Below are positions 54,303-64,000 of a stretch of DNA of 64,000 nt, piece after piece. Made by a program: the position numbers and the translations under genes. The stretch comes from Undaria pinnatifida (Eukaryota; Sar; Phaeophyceae; Laminariales; Alariaceae). The DNA is taken from contig JABAKD010000008.1 of the NCBI GenBank assembly GCA_012845835.1, forward strand, positions 10,247,709 through 10,311,708. The letters run 5' to 3'. The notes under the pieces are model-generated. The model saw only the letters and a program-made list of their open reading frames with translations. It searched no databases and had not been told where the DNA came from. Each line of letters starts with the position of its first letter. The first letter of the stretch is position 1.

Positions 54303-54779
54303 GTTTCGTCAAGCTCTCAGCTCCTTCGTTAGGGACGCCGATCGAAGGTGAATCACAGGTGTCCGCGTCACACCAGTCACACACACGAGGGTTGTCGCCG
54401 CTTCCCCAGTGCTTCTTGTTGAGGTTATGAAAAGCTTGGCACGTGGAAGGCTCGTCACTCCTGCAGGTGTCGCAGACAGCGTACTGGGAACTCCTGTTTC
54501 TCCTATTTCGTGCGATGAGGAAGCCGTCACAACCCTTGCTCGGGCACGGCCAATCAGGATTGCCAGAAGAAGCTGAGTCCCGTTCTTGCCCGACCAGCTT
54601 CCACACGCCTGATCCTGAACCTCCACCACCCCCACTGTTGGCGGAGCCTCCTCCCGCACTAGCCTTGGTCCGCTTCGCAAATTTCAACTTCAAATTGTTT
54701 GCAGCCGTCAACGGCAATTCCCTCTCAACAGCCAGCAATTGGCCAACTTCAAACAAAAGTACAAAAAAGAAGTTGCTGA
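54303..54779 (-). CDS. Putative zinc-ribbon protein exon
   Basis: The frame opens after a possible acceptor TTTTTCAG (ending at about 54777) and closes at donor AAAC|GTGAGT (intron from 54302). A leucine-rich and basic start (LLAVERELPLTAANNLKLKF) is followed by a Gly/Ser linker. Two Cys-rich segments come next: PCPSKGC-x20-CDTC, spaced like a zinc ribbon, and CDWCDADTC. The frame also contains WKLVGQERDS. There is no family match I would trust. It may belong to the same minus-strand gene as the 52-53 kb exons, but the phase does not connect directly. The 5' border is uncertain. Confidence 0.45.
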
Positions 54780-55144
54780 AAAAGCAAAATAAAAATATCA
54801 GAGAGCAAGCAGTAAAGATCAGAGAATGAGAGCTAAAAAGTAAGTAAGAATGAGACTAGGGAAAGCAAGGAAGGCAAGGAACTTCGGGACGGTTCTTTTC
54901 CCCAGCAACTAATTTTCTTTTCGGCAATTACGTGCTGAGAAGGGCTGAGAGGGGGGAGGATATGCCGAGCGAGACGTCCGAAGGGGGCGAGGTCTAGGTA
55001 TATAGTTGTATACATGAAACATACAACAACTCTCAGGCAAGATTTAAATCATGATAGTAACAGGGACATTTAAAATTTAGGATCCGTCCTCGAGTGTCAG
55101 ACCTTGCCGCGTTTGGGGTTGGGGCCGGTTAGGGATATCTCACG

Positions 55145-55215
55145 GTCGCCCCGGTGGCGTATCAGGTTATCCTCGAGCCTGGTATAGGTCAGTTTCGTGA
55201 GTTCGAGCCCCGCCG
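55145..55215 (+). repeat. tRNA-like Pol III box pair
   Basis: TGGCGTATCAGG resembles box A and GTTCGAGCC is a perfect box B, about 35 nt apart. The acceptor stem is not evident. Probably the head of a tRNA-derived element. Confidence 0.4.
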
Positions 55216-55269
55216 AGTGCATACTCGTATAAATTCGTTGGGACTTTTTCTTGTGGACAAATTGACTTG

Positions 55270-55415
55270 CGGAAAGCGCGAGAGCGTGAGTTAGCAACGT
55301 TCGATGAAACATCGACGAGCAGTGGGATTGCTGAACCCTATGCGCGATAAAAATTGAAGGCAAGAACCGGGGAGGAGAAGGGATGACATCTGTGACCACG
55401 GCTTGTCCAGAAGCT
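55270..55415. repeat. Dispersed repeat, copy 3 (inverted)
   Basis: On the minus strand this reads GACAAGCCGTGGTCACAGAT through GTTTCATCGAACG, matching 230-370. The distal part of the family appears separately in plus orientation at 55755-55830. Confidence 0.75.
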
Positions 55416-55430
55416 GGAAAGTAAAAGCGT

Positions 55431-55467
<37 letters not shown>

Positions 55468-56493
55468 CACCATGCTCGGCGCATTTGTTTTTTGTTATCT
55501 CTTTCTTTTGACTGCATCTTTTTTTTCTGTTGCCTTGCGTCTTTTTGTCTTTTTTTTCTTGCTCCTTTTTTTTCTTGTGTGGTCCGTTTCGTCTGTGGTT
55601 TGCTGGTTTGCGTGTGTTGTACTTTTTTTCGCGTCCGGTACGTTTGGCATATTATGTGCGTAAAATTATTCCACTCTAACGACGTCAGCTGTGAGTTCGA
55701 CGAATTTCGGGTCGATACTCATCTTTGCAAGCTGCGTACTTATTATAAAAATTAAAATACACTCCAGCTGTGAGATCGAAGATTTCATCGAAACTCATCT
55801 TTGCAAGCTGTGTGTGATACTACTCCGATTGTATTGACAAGTCTCCTTACTGCTGTATGTGCGATAATATGCACTACAACATACATACATACACGATCTC
55901 TGTCTGAATGAATATTTTTCTTCGCATACCCATCACTTACTTGATTTCTTTGTTGCATTTTGCAAAGTATTGTAATGCTTTTGCGACATTGCTTTTGCGA
56001 CATTTTTGTATCTCTTTGTTAGTGACCACAGGCCACACCCAGCAGACAGATCTGAGCTTGTACCAAGCTCTCTAGGGCCGAGAATGAGGACGGACACACT
56101 GGATTTTTGGCTCTATATGTCGACTGTGGGCAAATTTACAATAATAACAAGGACACACACAGCACAAAAGAAGACAGTTTTTCGGGGGCTGACAGTAACT
56201 CAATTTTCCGTTCGAACAATAGCTAGAGACTCCAATAAACTGGGGAAAAACTGTTCTACCAGTCTTACTTAGTGTTCAGTGCGATGACAAGTAACTAACT
56301 ACAGGCGCGCCCATTTATTTGATGGGTTCGTGGTGATGGTGATCTCTAAGGCCAGAGTCTATAAATCGGAGCGAAATTTCGGTTGCTTTAATCGATTTTG
56401 TCGAAAGCCGATTAGATTGCATCTAGGAATCAAACGTGCGCCCCACCTGTTTATAGTAGCGCCGTCGTATAATAGAAACTCGCTTGGCTAAAT

Positions 56494-57156
56494 GTTAAGG
56501 AATTAGTAGGGTATTAGTCCGTTTGACCACTTGCAAAAGGTTAACCAACAGCTTACCCAAACTAAGCCTTATAACACTCTCCCCCCCTGAAACGGCGGGA
56601 TAGCAGGTCGGCCGGATACACGGGCGAACCTGTCAATTATCCAAGCCGTTTCATTTCCTGGGGATACCAGGGAGAATATTTTTCAAGTTCGACATGCATG
56701 GGGAAAATCTGAAAAGTTTATTATTGTGGATGGTGGGGATCGAACCCACGACCCCAAAACCCATGGTCTGTCGACGACGCCATTTGTTAAGGAATTAGTG
56801 GGGTATTAGTCCGTTTGACCACTTGCAAAAGGTTAACCGATAGCTTACCCAAACTAAGCCTTATAACACTCTCCCCCCCTGAAACGGCGGGATAGCAGGT
56901 CGGCCGGATATAGGGCGGACCTCTGTCAATATCCAAGCCGTTTCATCTCCTGGGGATACCAGGGAGAGTGTTTTTCAAGTTCGACATGGGGAAAATCTGA
57001 AAAGTTTATTATTGTGGATGGTGGGGATCAAACCCACGACCCAAAAACCCATGGTCTGTCGACGACGCCATTTGTTAAGGTATTAGTGGGGTATTAGTCC
57101 GTTTGACCACTTGCAACTGGTTAACCAACAGCTTACCCAAACTAAGCCTTGTAACA
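56494..57156. repeat. tRNA-derived repeat, A-B-A-B-A array
   Basis: The same blocks as at 51557 alternate: A at about 56496, 56785 and 57075, with two B blocks holding the T arm (56740-56756, 57028-57044; the second has ATCAAACC, one change). The unit is about 290 bp. The tRNA-like part reads on the minus strand. Confidence 0.8.
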
Positions 57157-57593
57157 TAAACCAATCACTTGCTGTTAAGAATAACATGAACCCCACGTGA
57201 ACTCGAATGAGCGAGGCGCACCGCGCGAGCAAAGCGAGCCCCCCAATCACCCCCCCGCTCTGCCCCCCAGGCGAAGTGAGGGGTGTTTTCACTATCAATA
57301 CCATCGTGTATAGGCCACTCGCGGTCCCGAATGGCTCCAGTCCTCGCCAAAAACCGGGCACAGAAACGAAACACAATTAATTCGTGGAGTGCAGCGTCAA
57401 AAGCAATTGCATGGCTGCGCATATCGAGAAAATCGAAAAGCACATACATACCAGGTGTTATTATTGTAGGTAGTTAATCGCTCGAGTGGCACCGGACGAC
57501 CTGACTGTGAACCCCTTACGGCAGCCTTGGTCGCGAGCACGCAACTTGAGATAACTATATAATACTTAACCACAGCAGTAGACTAGCTTCTAT

Positions 57594-57856
57594 GACGCAT
57601 GCTACGATAGAGGCAGCGTTTTTTTGCTACTTTTTGTTTTCTGAATGACGGGGCTCCTGAACCCAAAATCGTCGGAAATAGACAATTTGTGTTCATTCTC
57701 ATTCTTGTTGTACCTAAGCCATCGGATTTTTGCTCCGGTACATATAGCAGTTTTATTTTTCTCCAAACCAGTTTTGGGGGGAGGTCTTAAGCTCCAAAAA
57801 TGAGGAGTAGAATAATTAGAGAAAAAAAGTGGTGCACCTCCATCGTAGCACGCGTC
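57594..57856. mobile_element. MITE-like element, second copy
   Basis: It starts GACGCATGCTACGATAGAGG and ends CCTCCATCGTAGCACGCGTC, the same terminal inverted repeats as at 7342. Its interior shares GTCTTAAGCTCC and TTCTGAATGACGGGGCTCC in inverse orientation. Weaker relatives of the interior occur at about 39390-39480 and 59560-59620. Confidence 0.7.
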
Positions 57857-58197
57857 CCACTGTAGGCCTGTCAATCGGCAAGGGAAGTGTTGTTCCGCTC
57901 GTGTGCGCTGCTGTACTCGCAGGTCTACGCACGTGAGACGCGCTAAGCCTCGAGAATGATCGCGCTTCCCCTTGCACCCGATCCTAAACGTCCATCCGTC
58001 GATAGGACCCCTCTCCGTATCGTATAAATATATTAATTCGTCGGTTCTGAACAAAACTGACGTTTCGAATAAATGTATTGCTTTAATACGTCTTCGCGCT
58101 CTTCCTTGAATACTTCCATGTACGAAGACCACGCACATTTCGTTGATTTTTGGGTCGATACCCACCTGGGTAAAACTCAAGAAGTTTGAGCTCTCAC

Positions 58198-58383
58198 TAC
58201 ACGACGTCGCAAGATGCCCTCTATGAAGCAAAGTGAACCTTTGGTACGCTCAACGTTGAGTCCGGCAAGGTTTTCAATGACAGCCTGGCCTAGAAACAGT
58301 AGCGGCAATACATACATCCACTCGTCCCTTTGGTGGAGAAGCTTGGTGATCTCACGGAACAGGACCAGTTGACAGCAGTAATA
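58198..58383 (-). CDS. Isolated coding exon, protein unknown
   Basis: The minus-strand exon has acceptor CCGTCAG (ending at 58384) after a (TACCACC)-type pyrimidine-rich repeat, and donor GTA|GTGAGA (intron from 58197): 62 codons, phase 0. It encodes LFREITKLLHQRDEW, a hydrophobic stretch VLPLLFLGQAVIENLAG and KGSLCFIEGILRRRV. The mixed amphipathic and hydrophobic composition looks like real protein. Neighbouring exons were not found, and the family is not recognised. Confidence 0.4.
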
Positions 58384-60039
58384 CTGACGGAGGAGGTGGT
58401 TGTAGTGGTGGAGGTGGTAGACGTTGCAATTGCGGTAGTAGTAGTTGTTATGGCAGCGATCGGCGTAGCTCGTTGCAGTAGTAGTAGCGGTGGTGGTGAT
58501 AGCATTGGGAGTAGTTAGTGGTCGTCGTGATCGCAGTAGTAGTAAAGGTGATGTTAACAGCAGTGGGGGTACTACCGTAGTACGGTAGTGATGTCCTCGA
58601 GTACTTGGTGATACTGCTCGAACATCCGAGAATGAAAATGGAGGATACTCTGCTTGCTTCATTCGTCCTCCTCTCCCCTCTTTTTATTGTCTCTCTTGTC
58701 ACCGGGTTCGCGAAAACACCACACAAGAAAAGCCTAACTATTCAAATCTCAGAGAAGTATTCTTACTATTACCATGCAGAGAAAACAACAACAGCAGAAA
58801 CCCCCAAGGGACTACTGACTCCAGCTACTCTGACAATTTGACATATAGATTGGCATGACCTAGAACCCCCACCCTGCCCCCATCCCTGCTCCATCCATCC
58901 TCTCTCCGGCAGCCTATTCCAGCACGTCCAAAAGACAAACAAACGGCAGTGCTCGACAGATGGAGGGCGACTCAATTCAACGTAAGCAGCGGGGAGCTTC
59001 GCCGCAGCGTCAACGACTCGCCGCAGCGTCAACGACTCCCCCCCCCCCCCCGCTCAAACATGCAAATATACCGCTTGGGCCCGCCCGCTGACCCAGCATG
59101 CACGCAAGCACACGGCCACGACTCCCTGACACGAGGAATAAACAAAAAACAAAAACAAAAAAAGACGCCCACACCACGTCTACCCTCTCTTGTCCCTGCC
59201 GCCCACCGCCGCCCGCCGCCGCCCCCCCCCCCCCCCCCCCCCACCCGCCCCCCCACCCCCCACCCGGCCCTCTCCTCCCTCCAAACCTTTCCCTCTCAAC
59301 GTTCGCGCTAAGGCCGTATCTTGACACAGAAAGGTAATCGATCATCTCACACAAACACGCCCGAAAGCGAAAAAAGGGCCCGCCCCGATCAGCATTTTCC
59401 CACAAGGGGAGCTACGAGTAGCTGGACACGGACGGCTACAAGAACGATTGCATATTGCCGACATAAACGCGAAGCGTCCTTAAAGGTAACGTGTTGGAGG
59501 GATGAAAGTGGGAGGGGGGGACGTGTTACCACTGCGAAAATCGTTCATCCCACACTAATTTCAAGTAGTTTAACCCAAAACGTGCGTTCAGTTGTAAAAC
59601 GGTCAAGACCCAAAAATCCCTTCCCAAAGCTCATCGACCTACCTACCCATGACACCAAGAGTTGCGAGTGGTATTGGATCTGCCTGCATCCAATTCCCCA
59701 CCCCTCACACGCACCCGACTCCCGACTCCCTACGAGCCCCCCCCCCCATCCCGCCTGCCCGCGTGCCTCCCGTAATTTCACAAACACCCTACTCGCTTTG
59801 TACTCATTTTTTTCTGATTTTTCTTCTCCCTTAATTTCTTGTTTTCTCGTTAGTTTCTTTTTGATCGACGCATGCATACGAAACCAGCACCCAAAAGAAG
59901 AAGCCATCATAGTTTATAACTTTTCTTCCGTCTGTCTCCCGTATACCTTATACTCCATCCATATTGTGCCTACGTATTTTTGTGCCGAAAAAAATAGTGA
60001 AAAATCCGGCTCTGATGCAAACTCTACTCCTAAGACCAA

Positions 60040-60410
60040 CAGCAAACTGCCAAAGCCTAAAGCTAAATGCCTGAGGCCAAATCCTACGGCAAAAAGCAAA
60101 CCACCCGAAACAAACATCAGTACCATCCCAAGGGCAAAAACCTAATGCCAAAGCCAAAAGCCTACGGCAAAACCCAACGGCCTAATGTCCAAAGCCAAAA
60201 GCCTAAGGCCAAACGCCCAAGGCCAAAGGCCTGAGTCCCAAAGGCTGAAGCTCAAGGCCAAAAGCCCAATGCTTCGGGCCAAATACCCAAGGCTCAACGC
60301 CTTAAGCCCAAGGCCTGAAATAAGGCCAAAAGCCTACGGCCAAAAACAAGGGCAAACGCTTAAGGCCAAACATAAGGCCAAACGCCTAAGGTCGAAAGCA
60401 AAGCAGCCAA
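60040..60410. repeat. Minisatellite of GGCCAAAAGCCTAA units
   Basis: Units of 11-17 bp with GGCCAAA and AAGCCTA cores in variable order; not coding. Confidence 0.85.
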
Positions 60411-61095
60411 AATAAAGGGTACATAAGGTCTGACCACGGACAGCAACACCAGGGGGTTCACCTGCGCGATGGCAACACTACTCTACAGCTGCCACAATTA
60501 AAACTAATGTACCACCACTACCAATACTACCGCTACTACTGCTTGCTGCTGCCGCCGGTAGCTTTCGATGGAGGTCAACCGGAGAACTAAACGTACTATT
60601 AATGTAACATATCGACCCGTAGTGGACGCAAACGTCACAGCTATCAAGTAGCCGCAACAACAGCAGTAAATAGCTTGACTTGAGCAGAAATAGCGTGAAC
60701 TGAGCCAAAGTAAAGGACCTCATTGCCACAGCTGTAACAGCAATAACTTAATCTGAGCCAACGGAAGAAAAAAAGCGGGGGCACTTCGGTACGATCGCAC
60801 AAACAATTTCGAGGCTCGCTTGCTCGCGCTAACACACCTGCTGCGCTCGCTCTCGGCAGCCATTGACAACAAGCGGGAGCGATGATAGAATACAGAGGGG
60901 TCGGTATTCTGTCCTCCCACCCCCCGGGGATTTTAGCTTGATCGTGTGCATTCGCGGCACCAGTAGAGCGCAGAATGGTCGGTCGATGAACGGGCTAATT
61001 GAAGCTCCCATCAGCGCCGACCGCAAAAACGAGAAGAGAGAAACACAAGAAAATGCTAGAAAAATAGGGAAAAAGCGAGCAAGCGAAGCATAGCA

Positions 61096-61172
61096 AAGCC
61101 AAGCCAAGCCAAGCCAAGCCAAGCCAAGCCAAGCCAAGCCAAGCCAAGCCAAGCCAAGCCAAGCCAAGCCAA
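61096..61172. repeat. (AAGCC)n microsatellite
   Basis: About 15 near-perfect pentamers. The Trp/Leu/Ala-rich frames on the minus strand are translations of it. Confidence 0.95.
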
Positions 61173-61689
61173 GCGAACCGAAGAGAAGGGAAAACAAAAG
61201 CAAAACACAACACACGACAAGCAGCGAAGTACGTGTGACAAATCACCTCCCCGCACCATGACGTTCAAAAAAATTATAAATCAAAACAGCCCTCACCCCC
61301 TCCCTGCCCTCCCCTCCCTCCTCCCCCCCTCCCCCCATCCTCTTCCTGTCTTGTCCACCCATTCCATTCCATCACCATCCATCATTTTTTGTATTTTAAA
61401 CTGGGGTGCCCGGGGCCATGCCATCTGTTCCAGGCTCGTCCTGCCACTCGCCATCTGCCTCTTTGTTCGACACCGTCCCTAAGGCGCGCCAAGAAAGTCA
61501 AACAGGGCAAAAGAGCCATGTCACGACAGCCGGGGGGGGTCTTTCAGGTTCAAAAATATTTGATACACGGGACTCCTCAACTCAGGTACTGAACTGTCAT
61601 CTACCCAATACATTTTTACCCAGCACATTAGCAATACAACTAGGTATAATACGTACCAGGTATACTAGTAATATCTCGTTTGTGTTCAC

Positions 61690-61890
61690 CATATGTTCAT
61701 TTGCTACAAAGTTCCCCTTCGGGATGTGGTTGGCTTGAAATTCCGGGCGGGGTGTGTTTTGAAAAGGGGGACGAAACTCTTTGTAAAAATAAATAAAAAA
61801 AAATAGCCACCGCACGAGTAACTCGGTACGTAACGCCAACCAGCCCAAACGAGTTTATAGTTTAGTCTGTACCAGTATGTAACACGTATA
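61690..61890. repeat. Dispersed repeat, second copy
   Basis: GGGATGTGGTTGGCTTGAAA, AGCCACCGCACGAGTAAC and CGAGTTTATAGTTTAGTCT match 30515-30655 in order and orientation. Confidence 0.75.
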
Positions 61891-63612
61891 CTATCTTGTT
61901 TGTGTTTTACCACTTTGCATACGTCTAATAGTGTGTCAACGCATTTGCTGCGCACAATATCTCGCTTGCTTGCATTTTTACATCTGTTGTTGTCCATCGT
62001 GTCGCTCGCACGGTTTTTCTCAAAGCTAATTTTTGGGTCATGCATAGGTATAAAGCTTCAGATGTTACGACATGTAATATGTTATGACATGTTGGAAGAA
62101 ATAGCTCAAGCCTTCTCGCGATAAAAACGAAGCCGCGTACCGTAGAGGGGGGGGGGGGGGAGTCTGCTCAGCGACCCCCGATCTGAGACACGTCTTGAAA
62201 GGGAGAAAGAAAGAAAGGTGCGAAGATAATAGAAGAGATGAGCGAAAAAAAAAAATGTTATGATATTCTATGACACCTTATGATACGATAAGTGATGATA
62301 TGTAATTATATGTACGGATGTTATGATGCCCCCTCTACTGCGCCAAAACTCCAGACAAGCAAACAAACAAACGAGCAGGCAAGGGACGCTAGTGCGCGGT
62401 TCAATCTCTCGACTCATCGGAAATAAGGCAGGCAGGGAGGGAGGGAGGGCGGGAGGGAGGGCGGGAGGGAAGTAGGGAGGAAGGGAGGGAGCTAGAGAGA
62501 GGGAGTGGGGGAGGAGGAACCGACCATGACGAGGCGTGGCCTCGTCGCGGTCGCTGCTTGCTCGCTCGCTTGCGTGGTATTACAAGTGTAGTTCATGTTC
62601 ATATGCTCTCACCGGGGGTGTTCATGACGGTAGTGCGGTAGCGCCCCAGGACGAAAGAGAAGAGGCCCTGAGCATCGAATCAACCGAAGGCAGAAAGGGG
62701 TGGGGGAGGGGGGAGGTGAAAGACTGATGTATTGTTGCAAGCATGCAAGCACGCGTCGATTGAACAAAAACCTACTGTATTTACTAGGGGGGTTCCTGGA
62801 TCCGGTGCGTAGAGGTATCTGTATAGAAAGAGGACGGTCGGAGGGGTGGACGAGGGGAGTCTCATTCACCGAGAAAACGATCGCCATCCTTACGAGATAA
62901 GACGGTCGCAAAAGACTAAAGAGCAAAGCGATAAGATAAGCAAAACGTTTTTCATTAAATATACTTCGAAGTATAGGGAAAATATCATGAGCGCCCAAAT
63001 GCTGGAGGTGTCTCTACTAGGAGTAGGAACGGTGCTCTGTCGCCAAATGGACGCGTGGTCAACGGTCAAATGACTATGGCAAGCAACAAATGAGTACGCC
63101 GCTCCATACTTCCATTCTCTATCCCACATCTGCCTATTCCCATATTTCTTCTCTTTGTCTATCTCATCTCAGTCCACAGATATTTACACATCAACTCTGT
63201 CGTCACATATGGAAGGAAGAGGAACATTATACTTCTATCTCTACCTCGTCTGGCTGTCGCTCTCTCTCGCGTACAGAAACAGGAGGAATAACCCAGATCC
63301 ATGCCTAGCTCTCTCATGCTGTCTGCATGTCTGTCTCACATACTTCCATGCACAAGCAAAATACGAATCACGAATAACCTCTCTGCCTGTCTCTCTCACA
63401 CGAGCACGAGCGATTACTTCCACTTCCGACTACCTTCTCTACATGTCCGTCTCTCGCCTATAGAAGCAAGAGTAAAAACGCACCTCTACGTCTAACTAAA
63501 TAAAACAACTATCTGCCTATGTGTCCGTCTCAGATACAGAAGGGGAATAAAAATAAAAAGCTAATCCGATATGTAACTAAGCATCCTCTGTGTCTGTGTG
63601 TCCATCTCTCAC

Positions 63613-63786
63613 GTATAGAAGGAAAAGAAAGAAGGAGAAGACTGCCATTGCTCGGTCGTTCCTTGCCAAGGCCCCCGTCTCCGCGTACTCCGCCAAGGCC
63701 AGGAACACCGCGAACAGCACGAACATAAACTGAGACATCATCGTCGTCAGCCCCAACAGGGTGCCCACCGCCAACGGCGTGTGGTA
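63613..63786 (-). CDS. Exon of a multi-pass membrane protein
   Basis: Acceptor GACCAG (ending at 63787) and donor TAC|GTGAGA (intron from 63612) bound 58 codons. Two hydrophobic segments are visible, PLAVGTLLGLTTMMSQFMFV running into LFAVFLALAEYA, and AMAVFSFFLFLLY at the end. The hydrophilic loop ETGALARNDR lies between them. It suggests a MARVEL- or tetraspan-like protein, but the fragment is too short to name. The flanking (CAT/CAC)n repeat upstream on this strand is intronic. The rest of the gene would extend left of 63612 and right past the window end. Confidence 0.5.
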
Positions 63787-64000
63787 CTGGTCACCATCAC
63801 CGTCATCATTGCCACCACAAATACCATCACCGTCATCATCGTCATCGTCAACCGTCATCATCGTCACCATCAACATAGTCATCACCACCAATGCGATCAT
63901 CGCCATCAATCGGTTATCATCATACCAATTATCCACATCACCACCACCACCACCACCATCGTCATGGTTATCACCGCCATGTCGCCAGCATCATCACCAA

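Larger units (their letters stand above)
54780..58197. other. Repeat-rich interval
   Basis: It includes the inverted dispersed repeat, a tRNA-like box pair, a T-rich stretch (55480-55640), the A-B array and a MITE copy. A minus frame at 57860-58160 reads partly like protein but has no usable splice signals. Confidence 0.5.
58384..63612. other. Simple-repeat interval
   Basis: It holds a poly-C tract (59220-59242), a GGCCAAAAGCCTAA-type minisatellite (60040-60410), (AAGCC)n (61096-61172), GGGAGGGA runs (62432-62490) and TTATGA-rich sequence (62250-62325). No supported gene. Confidence 0.55.

Overview
The window is nuclear DNA of a eukaryote with many introns and repeats, most likely a brown alga (Phaeophyceae); I cannot fix the genus. 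The main clue is three minus-strand exons (about 40.6, 46.7 and 48.7 kb) carrying the EsV-1-7 cysteine/histidine motif, a family expanded in brown algae and named after a protein of the Ectocarpus virus EsV-1. A calcium-dependent protein kinase with EF-hands and a ciliary CEP41-type protein fit a stramenopile that makes flagellated cells. All genes were rebuilt by hand from splice signals, reading phase and family motifs. No transcript data were available.

Layout. 1-2.4 kb: repeats. 2.4-15.9 kb (+): a CDPK in at least ten exons (551 codons recognised; the first exon or exons not found), with introns full of microsatellites, a TIR element, a broken exon copy and a tandem repeat that has captured an exon edge. 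15.9-23.0 kb: mini- and microsatellites. 23.0-25.0 kb (-): a large exon of a protein with five IQ motifs, convergent with the CDPK. 25.0-28.1 kb: tRNA-like repeats and coding-like scraps. 28.1-34.9 kb (+): a complete-looking five-exon CEP41 homologue (485 aa) whose first intron appears to be GC-AG. 34.9-40.5 kb: repeats. 40.6-50.0 kb (-): three EsV-1-7 exons. Between the first and second lie an 811-bp TIR element and a 2.37-kb satellite of about 95 copies of a 25-bp monomer built from two palindromes. 51.4-54.8 kb (-): an unidentified Cys-containing gene or genes, with a 930-bp tandem duplication carrying an identical 56-codon exon. 54.8-64 kb: tRNA-derived repeats, simple repeats and two isolated minus-strand exons, one with two probable membrane helices.

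How the parts relate. The CDPK would read Ca2+ directly through its EF-hands, and the neighbouring IQ protein would bind calmodulin or EF-hand light chains. CEP41 would act at the basal body or axoneme. The EsV-1-7 proteins are probably zinc-binding and regulatory. Nothing in the sequence shows that these genes are co-regulated. Most remaining long open frames are translations of simple repeats.
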